Part shown: positions 33,324-49,100 of the stretch, piece by piece
Layout: the number at the start of each line of letters is the position of its first letter
Position numbering within the stretch: position 1 is the stretch's first letter
Origin: Diorhabda sublineata
Lineage: Eukaryota > Arthropoda > Insecta > Coleoptera > Chrysomelidae
Reading direction: 5' to 3'
NCBI RefSeq assembly: GCF_026230105.1
Contig: NC_079480.1
Coordinates: 13,806,488 to 13,870,487, forward strand
Length of the DNA: 64,000 nucleotides
Translations under genes and position numbers: made by a program
The notes under the pieces: generated by a model
What the model was told of the DNA's origin: nothing
Databases searched by the model: none
The model's input: only the letters and a program-made list of their open reading frames with translations

Positions 33324-36300
33324 CTGAAAGATATAAAAAAAAGACATTTAAAAAGTAGCATAACGAGATATAATAACAGAAAAAATGAGCAAAAAGAACG
33401 AAAAAAAAATATATAGAAACGCCTTTAACAAACGGAAGTGAAGACCACGAAAGAAATAGATAAACTAAATAAAGAAACTAGTGACAAAAAATGGGAAACT
33501 TGACGGAGATGACAAGAAACGAGAGACAGTAAAAAAAATAACATCAAAATCAAAACAGATTGATTAAAGAGAAATAAAAGGAGAAAAGAAGAAGAGGGAA
33601 AATAGTGGAAGAAATTGATATAAAAGAGACCGAATCCCTCATTCAATAGTTGGTTGTAACCATTACAAAATGAAGAGGAACATTAAGAAAGAAATGAAAA
33701 GACTAAGTGAGGGAATTGATAGCAAAACGAGGAAAACGGCAAGACAATGGAAACGAAGAGGAATACTGATATAGATATAATTGTTGTAATAAAGAACTGT
33801 GGAAAAAAACAGAAACAAGTTTTTGAGGAAATGAGGATGGTTGCAAGAAACAGAAGATAGTGGAATAAATGATTACGTAAGGAGCCAAAATTTTCATCCA
33901 ACACTTGTTTGTAGAAAGAGGCTGGAAATACTGATAAAATAACGAAGGTAAATACCAAAAAAGAAATGGGTACAACAAATAAAGGAACTGGTAGCAAAAA
34001 GGAAAACTTAAGGGAAATATGGGGAGAACGGTATGAATATATAGTTAAAATGAAGACATATTAACAAAAAAACCAATGTGGACTGTAAAAGATGTGGAGA
34101 GAAACCCATAAAAACATAAATGTACTGAATATAGAAACTCTGAAAAAAACAGAAACAAATTTTTGAGGAATTGAAGATGGTGACAAAAGTCAGATGACAA
34201 TAGAAGAAATAGGAAAAAAGGAACCGAAACCCTCACTTAACACATTGTTATAGGTACCATTAAAGAATGAAAAGAGAAATGGATGAACCAAGTAAAGGAA
34301 CTGGTAGAAAAAAAAGGGGGAAAATTAAGAGGAAAATGAGAAGACAGTGGAAGAAGTGATATGTTAAAATAAAGACAGATCAACAAAAAAACAAAAAATG
34401 TAAAAAGACACCAATAAATACATGAATGTACTAATTCAAGAAACTGTGTATAAAAAGAACAAACAAATTTGGGCAAATTGAAGATGGTGATAAGATTCAA
34501 AAAACAGTTGAGGAAATGAATATAAAAGGGCCGAAATCCTCGTTTAACACCTGTACGAAGGATCAAGAAACGAAGGGGGACACTAATAAAGAAGCGGATG
34601 TACCAATTAAAAAAACCGTTTCCAAAAATTGAAGAAAATGACAAAATATAATAGACAGTAGAGGAAAAACTTATTGAAGATTATTGCAAGACAGAGAAAC
34701 GAATGAAAGATATGGTCCTACTGTGATAATGAAGATATAGAGATTAACAAAAAAATGATGAAGACTGGAAACGCCATCAAATAATTGACAGGAAGACCAA
34801 GAATAAAAAAGGATACACTACATAGAGGAACTATGGATGAAATAAGGGAAAACTTTGAAGGAATTTACGAAAAAACAAAATAAAAAAAATAGACATAAGA
34901 GGGACCGGAACCCTTATACAACACTTGGTTAGAAAATGAGGCTACAAACACCATTAAAAAACGAAGAAGGACTCCATAAAACTTGGGTTCAAAAATTGTA
35001 AAGAAATCGAGCAATACAACAAGACACATCTAAATTAAGAAGAGGAAATTGATAACATGGTATTATAAAAGAAAAATATGAAACATTCAAATAAAGGAAC
35101 CGTGAGTCAAAAGACAAAAAAAAGAAGAAAAAATAGTTACAACAGAGAGACTGGCACCTTCAACCAACATCTGAATGGAGAAGGACATGAAAAACCAATG
35201 GGGGAACCAAAATAAATGAATGATGCAAATAAAGGACCTGGGGATTAGAAGAGGAAAACTTTCTGGAAAGATGTCAAGACATGGGAATAAAGGGTGTGAA
35301 CATACCATGAGAATAAAGACATATATTAACGAAAAAAGAAAAATGATTCAAAAACAAAACGGAAATACCATCGATTAAAGAATAGACAAAATAAAGGAGC
35401 TGAGGGTGAAATAAACTTCTCGGAGAACAGAAAGTGGAAGAAATCTTATGGAAATCATTCAACACTTGCCTGAAAGAGGAAGAAGGAGGAAGAGGCGCCA
35501 TAAAAAACTCGTTGAGACACCAACAAAGGCAAATAAACAAACTTGGTACACTTGGTTAAGAGAAGAGGCTGGAAACGAAAAGGAAACACTAAGAGAGAAA
35601 TATCAAAAGAAAAATAAAAGGGAATACAGTGGACAGCGGTGGAAATGATTATAAGGACCAAAACCTTAATCAGAGAGCTGAAAAATTGAAAAAAAAATAA
35701 AAATCTATCAATGAAAAATTTGAAAGTACAAAACACATGTGAATATTATCACTTACCGGCTAGGTGATTGCATAGGCCTTCTAGCTGGTGAATTTGGATT
35801 TGAATATGGCGGCGGAGGACCCCATACGTACACCCCTCCAATCGGTGGTCGATTATCTAAAATACTATAAGATCCAGTGGAGCCCGTCATTTGTTCTTGT
35901 AAATTATTGTCTCCCCCTGTTCTATGACTAAAACCGTATTGACTATCGGCACTACTTGCACCTTCTTGGTAAGTCATTGGACCGTCCCTGAAATACAATA
36001 CTTGTTAAGTATTTATTTAAGTTACAAGAATGTCATCCGACACCAAAATATACCAAAACGATGAAATAGTCACTAAAAACAACAATTTCGAGCTTCAAAT
36101 CATTATTTTGTACAATTATGTGAAAATCACCAGCTTGAAGGGTAGTTATAGACTTTAATATGTTGAATTGATTGTTTAATATTTAAATAAACATTCTAAA
36201 TTCTTCCAACTTCAAGACTTAATACTAAAAAAACACAAATTCGCTTTAAAATAAAAATAAACAGCAGAGTAGGACTGGCTCAAATAATATAAATATTTCT

Positions 36301-39300
36301 AATTAATTCCATGTTAATTAGAACTGGATAAATAATTAAAAATTGAGTTGTTTCTATTAAAAACTTTTGTTTTGAGTAAAAACCGCAGAAATCCTCAAAA
36401 TCTTAACAACAAAAAACAAAAAATCCAACTGAAAACTGACTATTACATATAATAAAAAATAAAATTAACAACAACAGATTTTTCCTATCTCGATATTAAT
36501 TTTAAAGTTTGACAACGTTGTTCAATTGTGACATATACTATCTAGTAGTTGAAAATGTTAACGAAGGAAACGGAAATGACAGATAGTTACCTTCGGGAGT
36601 TGTTTTGTGAAACATTACTCCTACTCCAAGGTAATCGTCTCCAACTCCACCCGCTTAATGGTCTGACCCTTGTATGATCGTCCGGAATATTAGTGGTACC
36701 ATCTTCCGGATTAGGGGAATAAAAATTTCCGACGCGACCTGGAGTCCAAAACCTACAAGGAACATAACGATAGCACCCTGTACAATAATTTTTAAATTAA
36801 ATTAAAAACAGGTTATTAGGACATATACATTCAGCAATGGAAATTTGGAAAGTTTTATTATTTTGATTTTACTATTGAAAATCATTGCCGAAATCAAGAA
36901 ATATGAGGTGTGCGAGAAAAATAATCATTTACTGAAGTTTTCATTATTTAAAGATTTCAAAAACAGCTAATTCAAAGCTATGCTTAGAAGAAAAAGTCAA
37001 AAACTTACAAAACAGGATATATTAGAAGGATCACGATCTACAAAGATCCAAAGGGAAAGAATATCTTACAGATGTCGTTACTGTTCAAATATTTAAATAA
37101 TAAAATAAAAAATATGAAAAGTTTAAGGCTGCAAATAGAAAAGAAGAAACGAAAAGATACAGGAATAGATGTACTAGAAAGATCAGGATCTTAGAAGCTC
37201 CATAGTGGGAATGAATGTTCTGCAACTGAAGAAATGCAGCCGCAGCCTTTTCCCAGTTTTGCATCAGAAGGAACAAGTTTTTACGAAGCTCCATAGAGAG
37301 AATGAATGTCCAATAACTAAAGAAATGCCTTTTCCAAGTTTGGTATCACAAGTTTTTTACTAAAAGGAACAGGATCTAAGAAGCTCTTTAGTAGTAATGA
37401 ATGTCCTATAACTAACAAAATGTCTTTTCCAAGCTTTGTATCGAAAGGATCAGAATCTTAAAAGCACTGTAGTGGGAATGAATGTCCTACAACTGAAAAA
37501 ATACAGCTGGAGCCTTTTCCAAGTTTTGTATCAGAAATATCATGATCTAAGAAGCTCCATAATGGAAATGAATGTCTTGCAACTGACTAAATGCAGCTGC
37601 AGCCTCTCCCAAGTTTTGTATCAGAAGGGGGCAAGAACCTTAGAAGCTCCATAGTGAGAATGAATATTCTATAAATGTCATTTCAATAACAATAAACAAC
37701 AATATAATACAAAAAGTTCATGGGTTTATATAGAAAGAGTAGACTAAAAGATACAGGAATAGATGTATTAGAAACATCATGATCCAAGGAGCTCATCAGT
37801 GTAAATAAATATCTTACTTGGAAAATTCAACAAATTTAAAACTACCAATGGGAAAGAAGAGACAAAATCTTACCGGAACCAAAATACTTCATCCTGAATG
37901 TCTAAAAGTGGTAATGGTACCTAGGGAAGACCACCTTTGGTAGCAGCAGTTTTCAATTGAATATCTTTTGACTATTCTGTCACAATCTTTCGAATAGTCT
38001 CCATAATTCCAACACGAATTTCAATAAGACTCAAATCAGGATTATTGATCATTATTTCAACAGTAGCTGTACACTTTTATTCCTGACTTTGACTCATGAT
38101 AAACAATTTTTCTCGCACACCTCGTATAGTAAGGAATTAGTCCATAGCATTATAACAATTTATCCACTCCTCAGTAATTAGAGGTAATAATTTTATTTTT
38201 AGTGTGATAATTAAATAAATTCTATAAATATAAAGGAATATAGCGAACGTACCTATCTGGATTCAAATGATTATCCCAAGGATACACTTGTGGTCCTGCC
38301 GGTATGGAAGGATATCTGCATTCATCACAGCAACTGCAATAGGTAGAAGGCGGTACCGGAGGACCTCTAACAGAACTATGATTACTGGAAGGTCTCGAGT
38401 GTTGTTGATAGAACGATCTACACCGCAATTCCAATTGTTCCCAATACATTTTCTTTTTTTCGTGACTGTATATCGAAAAATAAAATCAAATAATTAATTT
38501 CACCTTCGAGCAATTGTCTTTTAGACAATAAATTATTCGCCTCACTCTCTATCTAGTTTTAATCGGGATCTATTCTCACTGATCAGTGGCGATTAATGTG
38601 TATTATTAAGGTCCGGTAAGCAGATGTATAATGGGCACATTATACAATAGTCTTGAATGAAATTGATTATTAAATATTTTTATTATGTCTTTCAATTCAA
38701 ATAATTATGTTTATTTATAAATAATGCATGGAAAAAAGGTAAAAATAGGTATAATTTAATATTTATGCCAATTTCAATCGAGTTATTAAAATTTTTTAAT
38801 GTTTATTAAATCAATCTTCATTATTATTAGAAAACGTTTCATCATATAGGTAAAGGCCAAGTTAGAGGGGAAAAAGAAGAATAACCTTATTAGAATAGGT
38901 TATTTAAACCTCAAAAAGTAATTGTAAATTGTAAATTTTTACGTCGAAGCAATAACCAAAACCAAAAACTACTATTCATAGATTACAAGCAAGCCTAGTA
39001 TAAGCGTTGCCAAACGTCCCGATGTTGTCGTTGTGAGTTGCAAACAGAAGTTGTTGACGTCTTTTTGTTCGTAAATTACTGGATTATGTGTATTAGAATC
39101 ATTTAAAGATGAATGAAACAGATAGTGGTAAGATTGGTAAGAACAAGGAAACATGATATTCGTAACTAAGTTGGAATTTCTGGAACCGTTGGTGATATTC
39201 ATACTGAACACACTGTTCGCACTTGCACTACACCGAAACTCACAATTACACTGACTGACGCGCGTTTCGACGAGACTGAAGACTGTTTACATCACCACTA

Positions 39301-39517
39301 CACAAACACTCACAATTGCACTATCTGACGTGCGTTTCTATAACCAAGTTATCGTCTTCAGAGACTTTTATAGAAGCTTATCAAATTTTTTCCCAAATTT
39401 CTGGATTTTTTGATATTATAGTCGAAAAAACACCTTTATAGTGGTGAGAGTATCCGAAAAACCATGAAATATCAAATAATTTTCCTCGAAAAATATAAAA
39501 ATCGTGTTAGTTTCCGG

Positions 39518-39594
<77 letters not shown>

Positions 39595-40108
39595 CCGTAA
39601 AATCCAATTTTCAAGAGTTTTCTTTAATTTTCCGTTCATAATTTTTTTTAATTTCTTATTTCTCACACCTGTTGATATGTTTCTAAACATTTTGATTTTA
39701 GATCTCTTTCTATTAAAAATTAGTTTTTTTTTAAAGACAGTTAAAAATTTGACGTTTCTACCTATTTTTGAACAACTGCTATATTCTTAGAACACCTGTT
39801 ATGAAAACAAACCTCTTTTCACAGAAATTATCAAAATATGAAACAAAATTTTTCATCTTACCTCAGTAATTGGTAGACTAGCATACAAGAAAAAATGCAA
39901 ATTAATATTCCAGTAACGGATAATCCGAACATGGCTCTGAGACATGCATATAGAGCTCCGTGTATAACTTCACAGTCTGGAGTTGAATCGAAAACGTATC
40001 TCATCCCTAAAATAAATTATTCTTATAATAAATCATTATATTAACTAAACTCGTGAGCAAAAACTTCGACTCAAGTCGCACATTCGCGATCGAAAGTTTC
40101 TCTATCTA

Positions 40109-40161
<53 letters not shown>

Positions 40162-43100
40162 CTCTTTTTCTATTTCTGTATGTATCTCTCTCTTTCTCCC
40201 TCTTTCTCTTTTTATCTCCATCTATCACCAGTTCCAATAAATACCAACTGATTTTTTTGTTGTTTTTTATGGTGTTTTTTGTTTGTTTTTACTTTTTTGT
40301 TTAACTTTGATTTTTTTCTTGTTTTTTTGTTGTTTTCTGATTTTTCTAGTTATTTATCTATTTTTTATTTGTTTTTAATTTCTTCTGTTGCATTTTTAAT
40401 AGGAAAACGAGTAATAAGTAACGACGGTAAAGTTTGGACACAACAGACTGACTCATGCTTAGCGCACGGGCCATATTTTGTGTTTTTTGTTTGTTTTCAC
40501 TTTTTTTGTTTTATAATTATTTTTTTCTTGTTACTTTGTTGTTTTCTAATTTTGTTTAGTTGTTTTTGTTTGTTTTCAATTTTTTTTGTTCATAATTGAA
40601 TAGGATAGCGGGTAATTGGTAACGACGGTAAACTCTGGAAACAGCAGACTGTTTAACGCACGGTGATTGTGATTTTTTTGCTTTTTTATTGTATTTTTTG
40701 TTTGTTTTTATTTTTTTATTTTATATTTATTTTTTTTTCTTGTTATTTATTTGTTTCCTAATTTTTTAAATTGTTTTTATGTTTGTTTTTAATTTTTTCT
40801 TAATTATTCAATAGGAAAGGAAGTAATTGGTGATGACGGTAAACTCTAAAAACAGCAGTCAAAAAAAATCAAAATAAAATTGATTTATTTTGATTTTTTT
40901 CTTGTTTTTCTTTTGTTTTCTAATTTTTTTAGTTGTTTTTATATTTTTTGTTCGTTTTTAATTTTCTTTTGTTTATTTTTCAATAGGAAAACAAGCAATT
41001 GGTAACGACGGTAAACTCTGGAAACAGCAGACTCATGTATAACGCACTAGCCATATTTTGTGATTTTTTTTGTTGTTTTTCATTATTTTTATGTGTTTTT
41101 TGTTTCTTTTTACTTTTTTTGTTTGATTTTGGTTTTTTATTGTTTTCTCACTTTTTTTAGTTGTTTTTATGTTTTATTGTTTGTTTTTGTTTGTTTTCAA
41201 TTTTTTTGTTCATTATTTAATAGGATAGCGGGTAATTGGTAACAACGGTAAACTATAAAAATAGCAGACTGACTCATGTATAACGCACTACCCATATTTT
41301 GTGATTTTTTTTATTGTTTTTATGTTGTTTGTTTTCTTTTGTATTCATTTTTTTCTTGTTATTTTGTTGTTTTCTAATGTTTTCAATTGTTTTTATGTTT
41401 GTTTTCAATTTTTTTGTTCATTATTTAATAGAAAAGCGAATAATTGGTGACGACGGTAAACTCTAGAAACAGCAGACTGACTCCGTGTTTAGCGCACGGA
41501 CCATATTTTGTGATTTTTTTATTGTTTTTTGTTTCTTCTTGTTCTTATTAAGTTGTTTTTGTATTTTTTTGTTTTTGTTGTTTTGTATTTTTTTTGTTGT
41601 TTTTCTTTATTTGTTTGCGTGAAAAGTGTGGTTATTTTGAAGCTAATGCCATTATTTTAAGATTTTACTATAAAACTACAATTTCGTTTCGTGTTTTTTG
41701 TCAGTGACCCACGATTGCAGGGATGTCGAGTTTTTTGCTCACGAAGATAAATCAAAGCGGTTCAAAAACGGGAAACCCTACAATAACATTATTTATAGAT
41801 AAGTTATAGATAAATCCGGCCTTACCTTCATCAGTTGCTGCGTGAGCTTCTAACAAAACCGAGTAGCAGGTACAAGTTTTAGTTTTTTGGGTATAAACGC
41901 ATTCTCTTAAAGTCTGTAACCGATTCATATGAATAACTGTTGTTGTTATTGTGACCAATACACAAGTTAAGGCACATACTAGACAGGAAACGCCGCAAAT
42001 TTTTATCTTGAACAAAAAGAAAAATATCAAATTCGTCGTAAGTATCATTGATTGTCTAAATTGATCCAACAATCTAGAACAGCTAAAATAATTCGAAGGT
42101 TTCAATCCAAAGACTTTAGCAAATTCCACTTGGTTCATGACCTCAATTTCCCGTATGTTAGAAATGTGATTCTGAACGACAAATAGAAAAGCTGAAGGTC
42201 TCAGGAAGTTTTCGTCTTTTTAGTAAAAATCTCTCGGCTTGTCACGTGACCATTCGCGCACCTTCCTTCCTCTTTGTTTTCGAATCGCACTCTACCAAGT
42301 GCCTTTTTCAATAGACCAAATAAATTATATCCCCATGGCGACAAATCAGGAGTATAAGGAGGTGATTTTCAATCTTTCCAAGCCGAGCTGTAAGCGATCT
42401 TGCGTTGTCTTGCAGCAATATCGCGTCGTTTTGATATCTAGGAAGGTTTCACTGTGTTTTTTAATTTGTTGTCCACTATAATACTGCGAGTACTACACAG
42501 TTTGTTGTTCAGTGAGAAAATCAATCGCAATATCCTAAAACTCGCTTTAGTTGACGCGCCTTTCTCCACCTCCATAGACGCGCGTTTACTCTCCGGAATA
42601 TAGAGATGAATTCAAGTCTTCTCTGTGGCGAATTTCGTTGCAGTCAATTTTCTCTTAATACCGCTGCAGGAAACGCGTTAAAACTCCCCGAATTTCAAAA
42701 ATTTTTGCACCTCTCTGTCTGAAATTTTGAAACGCCGCGCACGTGGAAAGTTTGTCACCATTTTATACACTTGGGTCTTGGAAAGGCACTCATCCCCGAA
42801 TTTCCTTGTATTTTACATCATCTTTGACAATAAAACGTTGCGCAACAGACACTGTTACATCCTTTTTGCTGAGGTTATGCGGTCCAGTATCTTCTCTATG
42901 ATTCCTAACAGATCAGTCTAACATTCAGTGCAGCCACTTTTACGAAACTATTTTTTTTTCGCGCGTTTATTAAAAAATCCCGGGTTATATTTGAATCACC
43001 CTTATAATTAAGTCACTAGTACTTAAAGTATATATAGGAAATGTCGTTGCCGATTAATTTTCTTTCTAATTTGTTATATTACTCAAAATCAATGAAGGTA

Positions 43101-46100
43101 AAAATTTTTTGTTATATGAAAAAAGATTTTGTTCGTTGAAATACAAAATGTATCTTACCAAAAAACTGTATCTGTTTTTCCTCTTCGCTAAACTCATAAC
43201 ACAAATTCCAGTTAGTATCAACTGAAAAACAATTTTCCGTTATTAGAAGAAATCTCTTACATTAAAAAAAAATAATAATCAAAGATCATTGTCTTATAAA
43301 ATTGGTATTCAAACCCAAAATTGATCCCAAATATTTATTATAGAAAATTTGTTATAAAACAAAATAGTTGTGGCCATCATAAGTATGTGAATAAAACCAA
43401 AATTTTTTCCAATACATTCGCAGAAGGTACGAGCATTAGAGCAGCCGATCCGCCCTTAATAAATAATTTTTTCTCGGTTTTTAGAGGGACCGAAATGAAA
43501 AATTTTACATTATTATATGGTACACATTCAAATAAGTTATCACTGCTTGATTTGTTTAAAAACTTCCATTTTTCTATCAGAATTATACGTTTTCGGAAAG
43601 TACGGTTTTGTCTTATTTTCTTCGATTTTTGGGGGGTGCAAAACATTTAATAGTATGTTTCTGGTAGTACAAATGAAAACGTAACTAACCATTAGGATGT
43701 CCGCGATTTCCCGATATGAGTTTTGGTCTGCAAACGCAGCACAAATTTTAGATTATAACCTTAATATTCACGTTAACCTTTTTGTAGTTGTAGTTGTAGT
43801 TTGTAGCTTTTTCTTGTAAGAAATTCAAAGCTCTACAAACAAAATCCGAATGCTTTTTTCGATAAAATCTACGGTTCAAAAGTTATTCAACGATAAAGTT
43901 GTAAGTTTTGTGGCCTAACGCCATCTGCGAGCAACCTGAGAGAACTACCTGTCATTTGAGTTTATAACCTCTCTCGATGAAATTGTTTTAAATTTATTCT
44001 TTTTATAAATTAACGCCATCTACGAGCAGCGTAAGAGAACTATCTGTCATTTAAGTTTATAACCTCTCTCGATGAAATGTTTACCCAATAAACCTCCAAT
44101 AAATAAATTGAATACTTCTGTGAGCTTGAAAAATCAATTGGGGGAACCAATTGAAACACTCGACTATGACAATAAACTTAGAACATACAAGTACTACAAT
44201 TGCTATTTTATCAAACAAGGCAAGCAAAAGTGTTTTTTCCTTCTCTTTTTTGGTAAAATAGCAATTGTAGTAGTTGTATGTTAGTTCTAAGTTTATTGTT
44301 ATAGTTGAGTGCTTCAATTGGTTCCCCCAATTGATTTCACAAGCTCTCAGCTGTATTCATTTTATGTTTTGAAAAGTTTATTTGGTAAACATTTCACGGA
44401 CAGAGGTTATAAATTTAAATGACAGGTAGTTCTCTCAGGTTACTCGCAGATGGCGTTAAGCTACAAAACGAATAAATTTAAAACGTAATTTCATCGAGAG
44501 AGGTTATAAATTTAAATGACAGGTAGTTCTCTCAGGTTGCTCGCAGATGGCGTTAGGCCACAAAACTTACAACTTTATCGTTGAATAACTTTTGAACCGT
44601 AGATTTTATCGAACAAAGCATTCGGATCGTGTTTGTAAAGCTTTGAATGTCCAACTTGAAATAATAATTCAAGTATTTTTAATTACACTCGTTTCAGTGG
44701 AAAATCATTAACTGCAAAGAGTGCAAAAATTTCATGTCATTTAAATGGAAAATGTGTTATGATTTGGGCACAGGTTAATGTGAATATTAAGGTTATAACC
44801 TAAAAATTTGAGGTTCGTTTTCATACCAAAACCCAATTTGGGAAATAACCACGCGCGATTTTTCTATAAAATCAATCAGGGTATTTCCGGTCAAAAAATC
44901 TAAATTAACCTACAAAAACTGTCATTAGGAATACTTGATATATATCGATGAATCGATTCTAATCCAAAGAAAACATCGATGTTTGATGCATCGAATAACA
45001 TGGATGCACATATAAAATGTAGGTACATAGGTCTGAATAATTTTTAAATACAATTTGTGGTATATCTTACCATAGTTGCAGGCACAAATGTTGGTACGGT
45101 TTCGAAATAGACCAAAGTCGAGGTATACGATCTAAGTAAAAAGTATACAGCCAAAAATAAAACTCCAATAAGTATGGTAACGCTTCCGCTAATGCAACAG
45201 CATATGACATATTTCCTGAGACCTCCTCCGCTATGACTCGCTAAAAATAAAGCAAAAAATAATATGTTAATAATAAAAAAGGTACTCATACGAAATTATT
45301 TGTTGCAAAATTTTTGTCACTATTCGCATTGCTCAACCTCAAATTCTCCGGCAGAAAACTCTTCTACAGGAACTGGTATTGGACCTTATTAATTTAATTA
45401 AAAACAAACTTAAACTATCCCCGGACACGATTATCCAAGTTAATATTTATTGCTAAGAACAATAAAAAAAGTTTCAGCAATAAATAAATTTATCGAAATA
45501 AATTATAAATTCGCATTAACTGCGTATCCAAAAGAGCACAACGAACAAAAGCAGTTATAAATTGAAAAAAAAAACTCAGATTTATTTATATATTAAATAT
45601 AAGACTGGGAGTTATCCATGGAAATCCGGGATGGTTGCAGCCCTCAACTGGATTCCTAATTGTTGGAGTTGAGTTTGCTTGTTTGTGGTTGAAACTCCAG
45701 CCTGGCAGCTGTAGAGCAGCGAATATAAAAAATAAAATCACGACAAATTTACTGAAATTTACTTTGATTTAAAATGTAGATAGGTAAAGGATGATTTAGA
45801 CAATAATCAGAGGTTTTATTGAATTTTTCTAATAAAGTGAGAAGTTGATAACAAATTAATTTCTTCAAAAACTCGAATGTTTGAATAAATTAATCCGAAA
45901 TGATTACTGGAATATACAAAATATTAGAATAAAAACGTAACTAGCCGTATGGCTTGTTACAATCTTTTTTAAACCTACTATTTTTATTTGGTCTATCCAT
46001 TTATTTATTAACATTATTTATTTGAATTTTAAGCTGCTCAATAGATCCAGGAGTTCTCTATTATACTAATTACAAGTTTTCAGACGAAAAATTCTCAAAG

Positions 46101-49100
46101 AGATGTAATGGGGGTAAATAATTAGGGAAATGACCCGGTTTTAGCCCATTAGACTTCTTTTTAAAATGTTATTTCAAATTTGAAGAAAATGAAGAAACTA
46201 ACACTAGCTATACACCAAAATGTTGAAGACGGAATCTTCAAAAAACTCCTAAAGTTTAAAAATATTGTTAAATAAAATATCGCATACAAACATTTTATAC
46301 AGTAAGACATTAAATGATTTTAAAATATGAAATATGTAAAAAGAGAGGATTAAAGTGTGAAAATTGAGATGAACAATAATTTTAGACAAAAATATGCCAA
46401 ACATGGTAATTTATTCCCGTTGAATGCAGGAGATCCAACATCAAGGTCGTTGGTCTATAAATATATGGAACTGTACCTGCTATTTTTTCCAGAAGACAAA
46501 CCCTTAGCCATCGTGATATATTTTTACAATATGACGATTGCCTGGCCATATATGGGATTTTTTCAATCAAACCTACCCTGATAAGTAGATAGAACGTGAA
46601 AGTTTATTTATTTGGCCACCCAGATCTCCAGACCTAACTTAGATTTTTATTTATGATGTTAAATAGAAAATCTCGTTTACACCACGACAAGATACGATAT
46701 GAATAAAAGAATACGTCAGCGATTGATTTCGTGTATAGAAAATGAATTATTTAATTTAATTTAATTATTGATTATTAATTATCAAAGTTGTTAATTGTTG
46801 GATTTGTTACATAAGTTATTTAAATATTTGTTTTCATTGTGAGTAATATTAACTTTACATTTAGATAACGCCATCTACATGATAATACGATTATTTTGAG
46901 AACAGTTTAGATTACTGCAGGTAGGTCAATGTAAGAACTTTAATTTTAAATTTCCGTTTGGGTGAATCAGCTTAATAAAATCAGTAATCAGCTCGAAGAA
47001 AAATTCTAGTCACAATATGCATAATAGATAAAACTACGCCCTCTAGCATTCACGATACTAATTAAATTACTTAGAATTTATATATTTTGTATAGCTGGAC
47101 AAAAGATCTTTCAAACAATGTCAATTTTTTTTTTCATAACAAAGTTCCCACTCTCCCCCACGTCTTATTTGAAAAGATAACTAAAACCTTGTCAAATGAT
47201 AAATGCGCAGAATTTACTGAAAAATTGGGAAATTTTCAAAAAAGAATTTCTAATTTTATGGGTATTTTGAAATATGGCCTCTAATGGTGTACCTAAAATT
47301 CTAAAAATAATTATCCACGTGTTTCTCAGAGTCACTTTCGTTATAATTTTTTTCCCTGAATCTGTAATAAAATTCGTTTCTGAGATATGCCAACGTTTGA
47401 AGCATTGAACGCATCGTGTAGTACCGGCTTTAACCAATTATATATTTGCACGTTTGCGAACGCCCCTGGTTGGTTCAACACCTTTTAAAAAGAATTTTGG
47501 GAGTTTTTTCTACTAATTTCTTAAACTAATTGAAGCTGTAATATAATTCGTTTCTGAGATATGCCAACGTTTGAAGCATTGAACGCATCGTGTAGTACCG
47601 TCTTTACCCAATTATATATTTGCACGTTTGCGAACGCCCCTGGTTGGTTCAACACCTTTTAAAAAGAATTTTGGGAGTTTTTTCTACTAATTTCTTAAAC
47701 TAATTGAAGCTGTAATATAATTCGTTTCTGAGATATGCCAACGTTTGAAGCATTGAACGCATCGTGTAGTACCGGCTTTACCCAATTATATATTTTCACG
47801 TTTGCTAACGTCCCTGGTTGGTTCAACACCTTTTAAAAAGAATTTTGGGAGTTTTTTCTACTAATTTCTTAAACTAATTGAAGCTGTAATATAATTCGTT
47901 TCTGAGATATGCCAACGTTTGAAGCATTGAACGCATCGTGTAGTACCGGCTTTACCCAATTATATATTTGCACGTTTGCGAACGCCCCTGGTTGGTTCAA
48001 CACCTTTTAAAAAGAATTTTTGTGAGTTTTTTCTACTAATTTCTTAAACTAATTGAAGCTGTAATATAATTCGTTTCTGAGATATGCCAACGTTTGAAGC
48101 ATTGAACGCATCGTGTAGTACCGGCTTTAACCAATTATATATTTGCACGTTTGCGAACTCCCTGGTTGGTTCAACACCTTTTAAAAAGAATTTTTGTGAG
48201 TTTTTTCTACTAATTTCTTAAACTAATTGAAGCTGTAATATAATTCGTTTCTGAGATATGCCAACGTTTGAAGCATTGAACGCATCGTGTAGTACCGGCT
48301 TTAACCAATTATATATTTGCACGTTTGCGAACGTCCCTGGTTGGTTCAACACCTTTTAAAAAGAATTTTGGGAGTTTTTTCTACTAATTTCTTAAACTAA
48401 TTGAAGCTGTAATATAATTCGTTTCTGAGATATGCCAACGTTTGAAGCATTGAACGCATCGTGTAGTACCGGCTTTACCCAATTATATATTTGCACGTTT
48501 GCTAACGTCCCTGGTTGGTTCAACACCTTTTAAAAAGAATTTTGGGAGTTTTTTCTACTAATTTCTTAAACTAATTGAAGCTGTAATATAATTCGTTTCT
48601 GAGATATGCCAACGTTTGAAGCATTGAACGCATCGTGTAGTACCGGCTTTAACCAATTATATATTTGCACGTTTGCGAACGTCCCTGGTTGGTTCAACAC
48701 ATTTTAAAAAGAATTTTTGTGAGTTTTTTCTACTAATTTCTTAAACTAATTGAAGCTGTAATATAATTCGTTTCTGAGATATGCCAACGTTTGAAGCATT
48801 GAACGCATCGTGTAGTACCGGCTTTACCCAATTATATATTTTCACGTTTGCTAACGTCCCTGGTTGGTTCAACACCTTTTAAAAAGAATTTTGGGAGTTT
48901 TTTCTACTAATTTCTTAAACTAATTGAAGCTGTAATATAATTCGTTTCTGAGATATGCCAACGTTTGAAGCATTGAACGCATCGTGTAGTACCGGCTTTA
49001 CCCAATTATATATTTGCACGTTTGCGAACGTCCCTGGTTGGTTCAACACCTTTTAAAAAGAATTTTGGGAGTTTTTTCTACTAATTTCTTAAACTAATTG

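Noticed and set aside
32221..33358. Plus-strand open frames at 32221-32457 and 33116-33358
   Set aside because: Antisense shadows of the gene 2 last coding exon, which has clear splice sites and frame continuity.
33425..35736. Many minus-strand open frames of 60-135 codons rich in F, L and S
   Set aside because: They come from the A/G-rich plus strand of a tandem repeat, have no domain, no conserved start and overlap each other in several frames.
39416..39790. Open frames with long I-Y runs on both strands
   Set aside because: Translation of the (AT)35 microsatellite.
40053..41242. F/L-rich plus-strand open frames
   Set aside because: Translation of T-rich tandem repeats in an intron of gene 2.
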